Of a DNA stretch of 64,000 bases, positions 23,984 to 35,021 are shown piece by piece. The stretch comes from Henricia sp. BOLD:AAB3569 (Eukaryota; Echinodermata; Asteroidea; Spinulosida; Echinasteridae), in the NCBI GenBank assembly GCA_037783545.1, contig JBBELK010000518.1, forward strand, positions 124,001-188,000, in the 5' to 3' direction. Below the pieces are notes generated by a model that ran no database searches, was not told the DNA's origin, and saw nothing but the letters and a program-made list of their open reading frames with translations. The number at the start of each line of letters is the position of its first letter. Positions within the stretch are counted from its first letter, which is position 1. Position numbers and translations under genes: made by a program.

Positions 23984-24462
23984 TACTTTTAGAAGGCTAA
24001 AAGTGATTGAGACTCTATGTATCACTTTTAGCTTCTTACCTTTTGAACACCTCGTCGTATGACGTCACTGCAGTACAATGAGGTGACCACAAGAGGGCGG
24101 GCTATCTCGACCCTGATTTGTTGCGCTCGTTCTAGTGTTACATCCAGCTATTCTCTCCAGTATGCTTGAAAATGTAAAGAAAAACAACGTTGAACTAGTT
24201 TTGTTCATGTTTTTTCATAGAAGAATCATCGGGGAGAATAGACCACGGTACAACATTCTGGAGATTCCAGGGACTTGCATGGTAAGTTTTTCAATGTTTA
24301 ATTTTGACTGTAAAGTGAAATTTCACTTTAGAGAAAGGCCGCCATCTTTGTCGTGCTCGAAAATTCGACACGGCGAATGGGGTTCAAAAGGTAAGGGGCT
24401 GAAAGTGATACATTGAGTCCCAATGTAATTATCAGAAAAACACTTTTAGCCTTCTAAAAGTA
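23984..24462. mobile_element. MITE, TIR TACTTTTAGAAGGC, 9-bp TSD, 479 bp
   Basis: Starts TACTTTTAGAAGGCTAAAAG and ends with the near-perfect inverse CTTTTAGCCTTCTAAAAGTA. It is flanked by the direct repeat GGATGCACG at 23975-23983 and 24463-24471. Inside each end a second inverted pair (GATTGAGACTC/GATACATTGAGTC type) extends the fold. No coding sequence is seen. The 9-bp TSD again suggests a Mutator-like transposase. Confidence 0.85.
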
Positions 24463-24844
24463 GGATGCACGTACGCGTAGGGCCTACAATTTGTTTCACA
24501 CTTCAAGAAACACAGTAAACCCAGTAATCGATGTGTCGATCATTGTTTGAAGAAAGTTGAGGTATGATAACACTTTGTATGCGAACTTTTTTCTGTGCCA
24601 TGCACATTTTGCATGTCGTGTGTTTTTTTTGTTATTATTATTATTTATTTCCATTACGACACACGTACGAACACACGCATACCCGGTATGTTGGTGGGCC
24701 GAGTGTCGATTGCCCCGGTCCAGTTTAATTGGGACCAAATTCAAAATAGGGTAGTATATTCAACAATGATATTAATCCGAAATCGCCATGGAAATCTTCC
24801 CATTTTCGGTAATTTGCGATAGAAAACGATTTTAGCACCGTTAA

Positions 24845-24971
24845 AGGCACAGGCTCGTCAGCAATGCGCGCCCGCCAAATGTGTGCCACGCAATACGCAG
24901 CTCCATAGCAAAGGCATGGAGTGTTTCGAGCACGAATTTGGCGGGCGCGCATTGCTGACGAGCCTGTGCCT
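24845..24971. mobile_element. TTAA-class fold-back MITE, 127 bp
   Basis: Long palindrome AGGCACAGGCTCGTCAGC...GCTGACGAGCCTGTGCCT flanked by TTAA on both sides (24841-24844 and 24972-24975). The TTAA duplication points to the piggyBac or Kolobok type. The interior contains CAAAGGCATGGAG. Other copies are at 63848-63979 and 50066-50197, with a relic at 13880-13968. Confidence 0.9.
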
Positions 24972-24975
24972 TTAA

Positions 24976-25600
24976 TGACTGCCATTTTGACATCGACAAA
25001 AGTACACTTACGTTAGTAAACTTAATTGAAACCGGCTATAGTGGACTCTTCATAAGTGGACTAATATGCATTTTCTTAGTGTAAGCCTACTATTTTCCCC
25101 ATAGTGCACTAGCTGGTTAGTGCGTTTTATTGCAATCCACCCGATACCAGTCACTTCCTCGATACCAGTCACTTCCTTGACCATGACGTAATTGGTTAGG
25201 CTCATCGGTATTTATACACTGGATTACGCATGCTACGGACGGCTCTAGCCCAGGTTGGACGTCGTCTTCATTGCACTACAAGTGACGTCCAGGTTACGAT
25301 GTCTCTAAACAGGGGGACTGAAACTTCCACATAATTTCTAAGCTATATTACCTTTTAATGGACGTCGAATTTATGTCCATATATATGCTTGACCTTTTCA
25401 TTTACAGGAACGGGAGGTTTAAATGTCGTATATACCAAATTTGATGAAAGAAATAGTGAAATTTAAGGCACAACCTAACGTTAAAGTTCAGAGAAATAAA
25501 TAACAGCTGCCGTCGCGTCACGCTTCGTGAAGTTTAGATAGGCTTGCGCGTGCGGCGCCACGATTTCAGGCATGCAATGCGCCGAGGCCATGGCCTAGTT
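24976..25600. other. No gene recognised
   Basis: 25203-25260 (TTTATACACTGGATTACGC and following) matches the reverse complement of 27965-28020. Otherwise nothing is assigned. Confidence 0.4.
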
Positions 25601-25602
25601 CA

Positions 25603-25757
25603 TTCAGCTATATATATATAACTGGAGACGGCATCTGGCTGGAATCGCGTCCGCGCGTGCATTTTCAAAGTCGGGTAAACCATTGAGCTATATATATAAC
25701 TGGAGACGGCATCTGGCTGGAATCGCGTCCGCGCGTGCGTTTTCAAGTAGGGTAAAC
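25603..25757. repeat. Two-copy tandem duplication, about 80 bp
   Basis: The block CAGCTATATATATAACTGGA...GGCATCTGGCTGGAATCGCG, ending CAAAGTCGGGTAAAC, is repeated directly with few changes (second copy from about 25684). Both contain GCGTCCGCGCGTGC. Confidence 0.85.
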
Positions 25758-25794
25758 AACATAATATTTCACGGTTCTTGAATTAATGAGAACG

Positions 25795-25957
25795 GCAGCC
25801 GATTTCACGAAAGAGTGCGCAGCTTGCGCAACTTTTGCAAAATGGCGCAAGCCCCATAGCTTGCGTGTAATTTTCACAGGAATGTTGCGCAGCCTACGCA
25901 ATAAAATGTTGCGCAAGGGGACTTACGCAGTGCGTAAGGATTCGTGAAATCGGCTGC
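25795..25957. mobile_element. MITE with TIR GCAGCCGATTTCACGAA, 163 bp
   Basis: Ends are GCAGCCGATTTCACGAA and TTCGTGAAATCGGCTGC. The interior is rich in TTGCGCAA and GCGTAAG motifs in both orientations, so it can fold on itself. The TIR core GCCGATTTCAC is shared with the Harbinger element at 10178-10944. A larger relative is at 55594-56214. No clear TSD. Confidence 0.75.
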
Positions 25958-26208
25958 AGCAATGTTAATAGGCCGTGCAGTGCTACATGCGTTTACCCTC
26001 CCGACGCGCCGCCATTGTTCGGCCGCGCATTTCTACACAAACACTCCCAGATGCCGTATCCAGTATATGTATGTAAATCAATGGGGTAAACAACAATCTT
26101 GTTCGTATGCATTGTACACGTACTGCAGCAAAGCACGCAAAGTGACGCGTTAATACCCTCCCTACGCGCCGCCATTGTTCGGCCGCGCATTTCTACACAA
26201 ACACTCCC

Positions 26209-26532
26209 AGGGCTGCTTTCGAGCGCGGCACCAGGGGCCAATTTCATGGCGCTGCTTAAGCGCTAGCTAAAAACGTGTGCTTACTGTAGCATAAAAGGTG
26301 TGCTAACTTTAAGGCTATTTCACGGCCGCGGCGTGCTTAAGCATGCGCGTGCTTGGAAACGGACATTGTTACGTCACGAGTGTTTAGCAAATTTGCCTCT
26401 GAAGCTAGCAAACGTTTGCCAGTGCTTAAGGTTACGGTCTCCATGAAAAAGCCGGACCCTCCGTTAGCACAAAATCGGCTGCTAAACAGCTCCATGAAAT
26501 TGGCCCCAGGGATGAGCGCTCGAAAGCAGCCC
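26209..26532. mobile_element. Outer palindromic element, split by a CAG-TSD MITE
   Basis: Begins GGGCTGCTTTCGAGCGC and ends GCGCTCGAAAGCAGCCC. The middle is occupied by the MITE at 26235-26506. The uninterrupted neighbour copy (26041-26075) shows the empty target CACTCCCAGATGC. Without the inner element the outer one is only about 45 bp. Confidence 0.7.
26235..26506. mobile_element. MITE with TIR GGGCCAATTTCATGG, CAG TSD, 272 bp
   Basis: Ends GGGCCAATTTCATGG and CCATGAAATTGGCCC, flanked by CAG at 26232-26234 and 26507-26509. It belongs with 43289-43482 and 50688-50900. Subterminal GCTTAAGC-type motifs are present. A 3-bp CAG duplication fits the CWG target reported for some Harbinger elements. 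Confidence 0.85.
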
Positions 26533-26582
26533 TGATGCGTATCCAGTATATGTATGTAAATCAATGGCCTAGTTCAGTTGCG

Positions 26583-27094
26583 ACGCGCGCACGGCCGGCA
26601 CGCGTACGCGGGACTATAATACGCACGCGGTGAGAACAAGCTGAACGTACGCGACAACTTAGTTGTCTGTATTGTGGGGATTTTTTGTGCACAAATATAT
26701 AGCAAATAAGCCAGTTCGGAATCTCGGGCGCGCAATGCACGTCTATGGGATTGTGTCAAAGGTCATTTGAGATAAACACAATGCATACGGATAGGGTGCG
26801 CCTTTGTCGGGGGACGCATGCGCAGTCGAGACTCCGAACTGGCTTATTAGCGTGACTTTTCGCCATTTTCCTCCGGAATATGCAGTTCGGTGATGTGTAT
26901 GTAGTGGATTTCTAAACCCGGCAATCCCAAAGATTAGAACACATGGAACTTTGTTAGCACATTACCGGCTTCCAGCACAAGGTAGAAATATTGATTTTTT
27001 TTTGGTTACAAAAATGTTCACCCTGTTTTTGGAACGTCATACCCTGGACTCTGTATCCCCATGTAGTATGCGGTACAAAGTCCAACCTGGGCTA
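26583..27094. other. No feature recognised
   Basis: Mixed sequence. The 26574-26759 open frame has no domain. Confidence 0.35.
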
Positions 27095-27995
27095 GCACGG
27101 CTCTAGCTCTATGGAAGCGGTTGAAGCATGGGACCACCACGGTCTTGCGGAAGCCGCCATCAGTACACGCACGTGTGTACGTACGTACACGGGTAGGGCA
27201 TTCCTTACTTTTAGTACCCCGTTCCATATAAGAGATTAAAAGTGTCATTTTTATCAAACCACTCACCTGTAGTGTTACTCTCGATCTTTTTCTTCAGAAT
27301 GACAAGATTATTTTTTGTGAAAAGAGGGCAGGGTTTTGATTTTTGAGGGAAATTGTGGGGTAAAAACAGGAATAACTGGCCAAAGGTTTAACAAATTAAA
27401 GATGGCGTTTTATGCTCAATGTGGCATGAAAGGCCGTTTTTGATTGGCTGAGAAAGGTTTCACTTTAATACCCGGTCTCCGATTGGTCATTGAGTGAAAG
27501 TTGTTTACAACATGAAACAGCAGCAGGCCAAATTCAAGTGAGTTAGCAATGCTGAAGCTGACAAAACAGGAAACCCAAAGTGTATTTTTTAAAGGAATTA
27601 TTTAAATTTTTTAAAGTTAAAAAACTATGGGTTATGAAGGAGAGTTCGTTGTTTTCACAAAAGTGAAATTAGTGCAAAAAAGATATTTTTTTAGCTTTAA
27701 AAGGTATTTCAAAAATGGGTGGCCTAAAAGTAAGGAACGCCATCGCGTAGTGACTATCGGATAACACATACATATCCTCCAAACAGAGCGTCAAACGGAC
27801 AACGTAATAAATTTAACTTTTTTTATTCGCATGTCATCCAGAGATGTATTCTGTCGTTGCAGCAATGTATTTTCTTGTTCATTATTTATAGTCACTACGC
27901 GTGTACACACGTGCGTATACAGATTATAGTGGAGTACAGTGGCGGCTTCCGCAAGAGCGTGGTGGCTTCAACCGCTTCCATAGAGCCGTGCGTAG
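27095..27995. mobile_element. Nested inverted-repeat element
   Basis: Arms at 27095-27185 (GCTCTATGGAAGCGGTTGAAG and GGTCTTGCGGAAGCCGCC) and 27895-27995 are inverse copies. A second inverted pair lies inside (GGGCATTCCTTACTTTTAG at about 27197 and CTAAAAGTAAGGAACGCC at about 27725). This suggests one non-autonomous element within another, or one element with compound ends. No TSD was confirmed. Confidence 0.6.
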
Positions 27996-28740
27996 CATGC
28001 CTAATCCAGTGTATAAATTCTATGGTTAACCCATAGAGCGTTAATTGTGACGTCATGGGTCAAATGTCGTTTGTACAGAAGCAGGATATCCGGGCGTGTT
28101 CGCTACGTTTATGTGGCTGCGTGTCGCATAAGCTGTCTCAGTCACGTCAGTAGAAATATGTATTCCCCAATCATGAGCGATGGGATTTGTTTCGTTTACC
28201 TCCTGCTTTTAGCCGCAATTTCGAGGGAAAACATCGTTTCTTAGTAGGGTGACGTGAAAGTTTGATTAGTTTCGCATCACTTATACTCGTATCTTTATTT
28301 TGGAAAATGGGGAAATTCGAGTATTTTACCATGATCGGCTCCAACCTATAGCGTGTGTAAAACATACGAGATTAGCTGATTTAACAAATATTTCTACTAA
28401 AATAGCCTTCTTTCCATTTCATACACTTGGGTTGTTCGGTCACATTTGCACATTGTGCTTGATGAGTCATTTTAATAAAAATAGTAAAATTCTCTAGTGA
28501 TGGATCCAGCCTCATTCCTGTGTTTTATAAGATGGATCCGCCACTGAAATTGGTCAACATATCCTTTATCAGTATACTAAAATGAGTCGAGGACAACTGA
28601 ACAAAGCTGCCGTAGGCAGAACTTCTCGATTCCCCCGATATACAAATTGTGTATATTGGTTGACACATTTACGCATGCTTGTATAACTAAAAACAAAGTT
28701 CAACTTATTATTTTATTTTCTGCTTTATTTTCTGTGGAAA
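27996..28740. other. No gene recognised
   Basis: A short GGATCCAGCCTCATT...GGATCCGCCACTGA pair at 28502-28547 resembles hAT-type ends (CAGTGGCGGATCC) and the hairpin at 50312-50411. Nothing else is assigned. Confidence 0.4.
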
Positions 28741-28744
28741 TTGT

Positions 28745-29003
28745 ATTTAAAGGGACACACCGGCTTACTGTTTACATAATGTAGCAATCTAGCATCCTTG
28801 ACAATAATATTTCGATGGTCGTTGTGAAAAAAAAAATCAAAATGTCACGTAATTAACTATAAATGTTTAAAATTAACAAAAGAGACAAATGTTGGGCTAT
28901 ACGCTTTACCAGCCGTCGCGATGTATTAATTCATGTGTTTGTTTAAAATTAACAAAAGAGACAAATGTTGAGCTATACGCTCTACGAGCCGTCGCGATGT
29001 ATT
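28745..29003 (+). repeat. Interspersed repeat with internal 72-bp tandem duplication
   Basis: 28745-28925 matches 43612-43775 (GTTTAC.TAAT, AGCATCCTTGA.AATAAT, GATGGTC.TTGT, GTAATTAAC). Its tail GTTTAAAATTAACAAAAGAG...GCCGTCGCGATGTATTA is repeated at 28864-28927 and 28936-28999. Confidence 0.75.
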
Positions 29004-29144
29004 AGGCCTATATGTATCATGTGTTTGTAAATAAAGGTTGCGTTCGATATGGGTCCACACGTGTTTAACCTCGAATCCTAATTGTTGTTCCTGACTCACC
29101 ACACCTTGCATGATCCCTCAGGTCAACGCTGACTCGAGGAAGCA

Positions 29145-29588
29145 GACTAAAGTCCCGCCACCCTTACAACAAGGCGGCACAAGAGATGCTCAACTCCACC
29201 TCTGAGGACATCTCCAAAGATGCATGGCTAGCAGCTGCTTGGAAGCAGGAATGGGAGTCAGCCGGGCCCTCCCGCGTCCACCGCTACATCTGGGACCCAG
29301 GAGGAGATGGCACCATAGGAGGAGACGACCTACCACGCCGGCAATGGACCACGCTGAACCGCCTTCGGACTGGGGTCGGTCGCTTCAAAACATCAATGAA
29401 GAAGTGGGGCTTGGTGGACAGTGCGGAATGCGAGTGTGGTGACCCTGAGCAGACTGCCGACCATATAATCGCCACATGCCCCATATACAGACCACCTTCG
29501 AAAGCCAGCCTCTTCGACCTAGGACCAGAGATGCGGGCATGGCTAAACGACACCGAGTTGGACCTCTGACGTTACACGAAAGAAGAAG
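29145..29588 (+). mobile_element. 5'-truncated LINE insertion with 20-bp TSD
   Basis: The insert lies between two exact copies of AACGCTGACTCGAGGAAGCA (29125-29144 and 29589-29608). It ends in a short (GAA)n tail. This is the structure left by target-primed reverse transcription with early stop. Confidence 0.95.
29186..29569 (+). pseudogene. LINE ORF2 C-terminal fragment
   Basis: A 127-codon frame inside the insert at 29145-29588. It shows the C-terminal pattern of non-LTR retrotransposon proteins: WTTLNRLRTGVGRF, then W followed by CECGDPEQTADHI and a CP about five residues on (the Cys/His cluster after reverse transcriptase and, where present, RNase H). The ATG is fortuitous, since the frame is the truncated remainder of a much longer ORF2. 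It is uninterrupted to its stop, so the insertion may be fairly young. Confidence 0.85.
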
Positions 29589-29664
29589 AACGCTGACTCG
29601 AGGAAGCACATCGAACGCAACGTTTTGGTGTCTTTAGCGCCCTCAATAGGCCTATATACGCTGT

Positions 29665-30430
29665 TTCTTCTTCTTCTTCAAGCTACTGCAAACAAACTCC
29701 GCTATATGGGATATCATGTTGCAGGCGCGTGGTGGCTAGTGGATGATTAATAATGGGCCCCCCGAATAAAAGCAGACATTTCCATGTCATTAAGTCTTGC
29801 CTTGAAAATATCTACAGAAGAAGCCTGGCGTACAGTAGCCGGTAGAAGGTTCCATTCTGCAATTGTTCTTGGCAGAAATGAATATTTATAGCAATCCTTC
29901 TTTGTTGCTTGGTGAAAAAAGGATGTAGCAGTTGACTTTCTTGTTTGAATTCCATCTGTGGTTGGTATCGTTTGGTAAGAATCAGTGTCTATAGCAACAC
30001 AATGATGGATAGATTTATACAGTAGTGTCAACCTTGAAGAAGCCCGTCGGGTCTCAAGAGGTTTCCATCCCAGTTCTGAAGTCATGGATGACACACTGCT
30101 GGTTCTCCTATAATCCCCACAAACAAACCTAGCGGCTCTGCGCTGCACTGCCTCAAGTTTGGATTTGTGGTCTTGTCTATAAGGGTCCCACACAGAAGCG
30201 CAGTAATCTAGCTTCGGACGAACTAGGGTTTTGTAGGCCGTTTCCTTTACTTTCCGGGAGCAGCTGTAAAGGTTTCTCCGCAGGAGACCAAGTACCTTGT
30301 TTGCATTTGATGCAGTGATGTTTACATGGTCTGCCCAACTCAGCTTGTTGGTTAATTGAATGCCCAGATAGGAATGACTTGTAACAGAGTGTAGTGTAGT
30401 GGTCGCCGCGAACGCGAAGACACGAAAAAT
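29665..30430 (-). pseudogene. CR1/Jockey-type LINE, 3' part
   Basis: On the minus strand an open frame (30451 to 29747, up to 234 codons) contains HSYLGIQLTNKLSWADHV, LGLLRRNL, KTLVRPKLDYCASVWDPY, LEAVQRRAARFV and LGWKPLETRR. This is the conserved stretch downstream of the RT active site in CR1, Jockey and Rex-like LINEs. The YADD-bearing catalytic part is missing, so the copy is 5'-truncated, and the first codons (about 30415-30451) come from flanking sequence. A (GAA)n tail lies at 29668-29683. Confidence 0.9.
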
Positions 30431-31294
30431 CTGAAAGATTCCCTCGTCCATATCAACACCCAGAAACCCTTCTTATGAAATATGTTGGCAAATTTGTGTA
30501 CATATTGGAAAATACGGTATCATTATGTACATATAGTGTTCGTAGGACATTATTTTCCAACAAGAAGAGAAACCAACCGCGAATGACAAAAGCAACTCGC
30601 CCTTCGCGCTGGTTTCTACGGCTGGAAATACAACTAACTCACGAGACCACGTGACTTTTCGGAACCAGAATCTGGTTCCGAAAACAGCGATTACCGTACA
30701 ACGTGTTTTCCGCCAAAAACCGACAGTCTTTTGTTTAAAACGCAATTCAGTTCCGACCCTCTTCACCCGAAATTCTGAAACGCTCGAGGTCACTTGGTTT
30801 GTTTACAAACAGGGGCGTGACGTCATCCTGAGAAGAACTCAAAACGGCCTGTGTAGTATTGAATGGAAAACATACGAAGTGTATGTTCATCATGCCTGTT
30901 TCGTCCTTGTACTTTCAAATTACAAACGTGAAAAATACTTTCTGTACTATGACAACAATTTGTTATCTTTTTGTGGAAAAAAATGAAATTGTGGCTCACA
31001 ATCATGCTCTTTTGAAGTAAATTTCAGTGAATCGCGGCCGTTGGTTTTGACACGAGCGGCCGTCTTGAAATTAAAAAACAAATATTAATTGTGTATGAAT
31101 TTAGGAGTTGAATTCCACATCTTGTTATGAGCTGTAAACCACGAAACAGTGGGAGTTTGACGGGGAAAAAAGACGACTGAGACAAAGTTATGATTTTTAC
31201 TGAAGCAAAACACATGAGTGCCACAGCGGCAGTTGGCAAACGGTCGAGCGTTGTACTTGGTCAACTTCAAGTTGACTGTTGCACCAGCTCGACC

Positions 31295-31475
31295 GTTGTT
31301 AGCGACTTGGGAAAAAAATCAAAATATATATTTTGAGTTAAAACCACTTTCAAACAACAGACCAGCTGCAACAGATTTCAAAAATACCTTTGTTGCAAAA
31401 TTTCATCAAGCGGTTGCTGTTTTATGCTTGTTAAATTGCGTCCAATGTACGTGCGGAATCGTCAATGAAAATGTT
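31295..31475 (+). repeat. Interspersed repeat, partner of 20095-20280
   Basis: See 20095-20280. It contains GAGTTAAAACCA, TTTGTTGCAAAATTTCATCA, TTTTATGCTTGTTAAA and GTGCGGAATCGTCAATG. Confidence 0.65.
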
Positions 31476-31562
31476 GAATAGACAGCTAGTTCAAAAATTG
31501 TGATGTGATGCATAGCCCCTATATACGCGCGCACACACGGCAGCCTAGCCGTACACGTAACC

Positions 31563-32106
31563 TAGTCTGGTACCCGGACCAAACATTCTTTGACTAAACT
31601 GAATTTAAGGTCCGGCAGCCGCCAATTCCGCCATTTTGAAACGGGAGGAATTCCTCCTTTTTCCGAAGGTTCCCGAAGTTACCCGAATGCACGTCCGTTC
31701 GTCCGGACGTTACCGTTAATCGTCGGGTATAATTCGTCATTGTTTCGAGAATTTGAATTGACGTCGCGTGCACGTACGTACGCGTGCCGCTGCGTGTGTA
31801 TTTATGGTGATGCCACGGATTTAAAACTACGCAGTGGCTATAGTTATAGTGATGCAGACAAGGTTTGAATTTTCTTTTTGATGCTAGCCTACATGTAATA
31901 TAATAAATTTGTATTGGTCAAATAAGGAATAACCCCTTTCAAATTCATGCCATATATATCGCGCAGCGCGCTTTGAAAATTAACGGTTATGTGCTCCTAA
32001 AAATAAATGCATGACGTAATGCTTAAAGTGCTATTTTAAACACGACAGTAGCCGGTCCTCATATTCAGTCGTTGTATGTGGAATATGTGGAGCGGGAACC
32101 AGTCTA
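31563..32106 (+). mobile_element. MITE, TAGTCTGG...CCAGTCTA, 9-bp TSD, 544 bp
   Basis: Starts TAGTCTGGTACCCGG and ends CGGGAACCAGTCTA. The exact direct repeat CACGTAACC flanks it (31554-31562 and 32107-32115). It is a longer relative of the 92-bp element at 60322-60413, which shares both ends and appears to be an internal-deletion derivative. Confidence 0.9.
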
Positions 32107-32605
32107 CACGTAACCCAACTCACGGCAGCCTACTCGGTACAAGTTCGCCTATAAGTATATACACATTCGCGCGACTCATTTTTCTCATTCTTCGAAATAA
32201 TAAAGAAAATGTTTCTGCTCATTTTTTTCATAGTGTCTGGTAAAACATACAACACGCAACTACTGGGCATATCTCTGGCTTTTTGGACCAAAACAATTCT
32301 TCAAAAAACACCATCTAACTGAGACGGTTTTCCCAAGTTTTTTGCGTGTAAACGCATGGAGTTAACAATCGTGTTGACTTCTCTTTCTTAGGATTGCGTC
32401 ACGGGGTCACTCGCATATCATTAATACCTAATGAGCGTTTCAGAAATCGCGAAAATCTCATTTTCGAAAAGCGCACTTTTGCTTGCAATTTATCCACTTA
32501 AAACCGACAATTAAAAAACAAAACAATCCACGTCGGCAAGAGGGATGTTTGGACTATCGAAAAAAACTGCTGGATTTTCCTTCAAGGGGGATTCTAGCTC
32601 TTTAA

Positions 32606-33480
32606 GAGTGCGCATCCTGACAAGTGTGTAACTTGAAGATGACATCATCGGCTACTTCATGATTTGAAAATACCTTAAATGATTATTTTTGACAAAAATT
32701 ACGTTATGACCTATGACTTATTTTTTATTTGCCAAAGGATGGTCACTGTATTGGACCTTAATATGTGATATATTTAGGTGATGTCATCTTGACGATACCT
32801 CATTTCTACCTTTTTTTCAAGACTATTTAAACCTTTAACCTCTGTCCTCTACTTGCCCCGAACTTGTTTTATTAACAATATATTGTTTTTATAACAATAT
32901 ATTAAGAATACCCCGTATACCACTGAACCAGTCTCTGATCTACTATGCTTTCAAGTCAACAGCTTTGGAGTTTCACTATGTTGTGGACAGCGAAATAATT
33001 GTTCTCCCTCTCCTTCACGTCTGTATATGTATATACTCCTTGTCTCGTGGGTTGATAGCTACTCTATAGTGGTTCCAGAGATATCACCTTTTTTTTCAAG
33101 ATGGCGTCGGCGGTCGTTTTGGGAAAAAAAAAACCTGCTATGAAAAGTTAGCCGTCAATTTTGAGAGGTGTATGCGAGCTACCTTTTCTTAAAATTTGTT
33201 CTTTTCATCAAATCCATGAATAAAAAAAGGTATGCTAAAAATGGTCATGGATTCCATGAAAATGACTTTGTCTACTATGCAGGCTATACCTCTTTGGCTG
33301 CAGCCCGCAGTGCATGCAAGGCTCACCACATTCGTTAAATAATTGCATTAATTATAATATCAGTGGTGTCTGACTGACTCCAATAATAACACCGATTGAA
33401 TTAGTAAGCGGTGCTTTCATTTTATACATTCATTTCAGGTTTCAGGTTTCGACCGTAAAGCGTTGAATGAGTGAATAAAA
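32606..33480. other. Upstream region of the first glycosyltransferase gene
   Basis: AT-rich sequence without a recognised gene. ATAACAATATATT motifs lie at 32873-32905. No TATA box or initiator could be assigned with confidence. A transcribed 5' exon could lie here but cannot be seen. Confidence 0.35.
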
Positions 33481-33550
33481 ATGGAGTCCAATCGCATCTT
33501 TCAAGTCTTGTTCCTCATTCAATCAGCGGGTTTCATCGTACTTGTCATAA
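33481..33550 (+). CDS. Glycosyltransferase gene 1, exon 1 (signal anchor)
   Basis: A 70-nt coding exon, ATG to donor A|GTAAGT at 33551. It encodes a short N-terminus followed by a hydrophobic segment (VLFLIQSAGFIVLVI), as expected for the membrane anchor of a type II Golgi enzyme. The start has a good context (AAAATGG) and an in-frame TGA three codons upstream. The exon ends after one base of a codon; joined to 39983 this gives AAT and continues in the frame of the catalytic exon. Gene 2 has an exon of the same length, phase and character at 61551-61620, which is the strongest support for this call. Confidence 0.88.
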
Positions 33551-33659
33551 GTAAGTTTTCACTATTTAGTATTTAATATTTTAGTGTTAGTATCTTTGAA
33601 TGTTTACACATGACCAGGCTTAAAGGCTCATATAATTTGCAATGACCCAAAAATTTACC

Positions 33660-34025
33660 TTATTATACCTGAGCTAATTATTGTCCTGTTGCCTTAACTT
33701 CCATCATTTGTAAAGTCTTGGAACAGGCATTGTCCAATAGCATCATTGAGCATGTTACATCACTTTGCCTCGTCAACTCGAAACAGCACGGGTCACAGCA
33801 CACAAATCTTGTCACCAAACTCACAAGCGTAATCCAAGACTGGGCAACCATTCTCGACCGACCTCGCCCACCTCGTATTGACATCGTCTTTCTGGACTTT
33901 AATAAGGCATTGCTCCGGCCCCCACATTCTGCTCAACAAACTGGCTCGCCATTACAACATATTCGGGGCCAATATGGACGTGGCTGAAATCCTTTCTCAA
34001 TGGCAGAAAACGGCGAGTAATGTAT
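33660..34025 (+). pseudogene. LINE reverse transcriptase relic
   Basis: Translation near 33690-33910 shows ICKVLEQ, then EHVTSLCLVNSKQHGSQ and IDIVFLDFNKA, followed in a shifted frame by a piece reading LLNKLA. This is the order seen in non-LTR reverse transcriptases (xxKVxE..., QHGF..., FLDFxKAFDxVPH..LLxKL). The copy is frameshifted at the FDxVPH box and stops at 34025-34030, where the inverted duplication starts. Confidence 0.8.
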
Positions 34026-34312
34026 CGAGTTGTGTGGCGAAGCCCTTTGCTTTAGGCAATGTACTTTATTTACATTTGGATATGTTCGACACACACGGCC
34101 GGGTTACAAATGTCAATGCAAAATATACGCACTTACTAAAACAATAAATAATAATAACCACGTGACCACGGGCAGAATTCTGCCCGACATGGCTGCCCTT
34201 TACCGATCATTATATTTTCGCAATAAGCGATAGGATCGGGAACCAATCTGGCATATATACGGCTACATTTCCTAACGCACGCGCACGTATGAGCAATTAG
34301 TCTGGTTGTTGT

Positions 34313-34930
34313 TGTCGTATGCGTTCAGCACGCTCTCTCCGCCAGCCACTAGGCAGCTTCCTCGCAGTTGTGTAGGGCTTTGATTCCTCCGTCTAGTCTG
34401 GTAATGGGACGTCATTCACTATGTGATTCATTGTTTGAAACTCTCCACAATCAGAGCTTGGAGAGGCGGCGTATTCCCACTGGAACAGACTGGCGCGACA
34501 GGGTCCAGCGTTCCCTCGATGGCGGTTGAGGAGTGACCACTGGCCTCGGGGAAGAGTTGTGCCTGGCAGTTGTTGAGTGGGGTCAGACACAAGATGCTTG
34601 TTGGAAACATCAGCCTCCTCCCACTTGGTTTTCCAAAGCTGCTCCATGTTGGTGTTGTTGTCTGGAGTGGTGGTCCATATGGGATTTCTTGATCTCAGTC
34701 TGAGTCTGGGGTGATCGTTTATATCGGTGTTGATGGGGAGATCTGGCATTGAAGCTATTCTGGTTAATAGGTTTCGTGTGGCCATTTCTCTCCTGACATC
34801 TGGCGGGGGATGTTACTTAGGACCGGGAGCCAGTCTAGTTTGGTGCATTGAACCGCACCAGATACAGTCCTCATAGCGTTGTTCAGCTGGACATCGACTA
34901 GTTTGGTGTGAACAGAGTTTTGTACTCAGC
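34313..34930 (-). pseudogene. LINE 3' fragment in the left arm
   Basis: A 130-codon minus-strand frame (34785 to 34393) ends with a decayed LINE C-terminal signature: WSLLNRHRGNAGPCRASL, a W, then DCGEFQTMNHIVNDVPLPD, where the family has C-x-C-G...QTMxHIVxxCPL. The Cys positions are partly lost. A (CAA)n tail appears as TTGTTGTTGT at 34311-34321. The right arm of the duplication lacks it, so it inserted after the duplication. Confidence 0.8.
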
Positions 34931-35021
34931 AGCAGTACGTAGGATTTATATCGTACTGATTATATCGCTCTTGTTTTTTTGTAGGTATTGATGTGACCCG
35001 TCTGCAGTGTTGTAGTACTCG

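Larger units (their letters stand above)
26007..26582. repeat. Duplicated segment carrying nested insertions
   Basis: CGCCGCCATTGTTCGGCCGC...ACACTCCCAG occurs at about 26007-26050 and again at 26167-26210. After the first copy the text continues ATGCCGTATCCAGTATATG; after the second the same continuation appears only at 26535, beyond the nested elements at 26209-26532. Confidence 0.75.
30690..32601 (+). mobile_element. TTAA-class element, left-truncated, split by later insertions
   Basis: 30700-31055 and 32150-32601 match, in order, the two halves of the complete element at 35753-36645. It ends GGGGGATTCTAGCTC followed by TTAA at 32602-32605. The roughly 1.1 kb between the halves holds the repeat at 31295-31475 and the MITE at 31563-32106. 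The left end is not found. No coding sequence is recognised. Confidence 0.7.
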
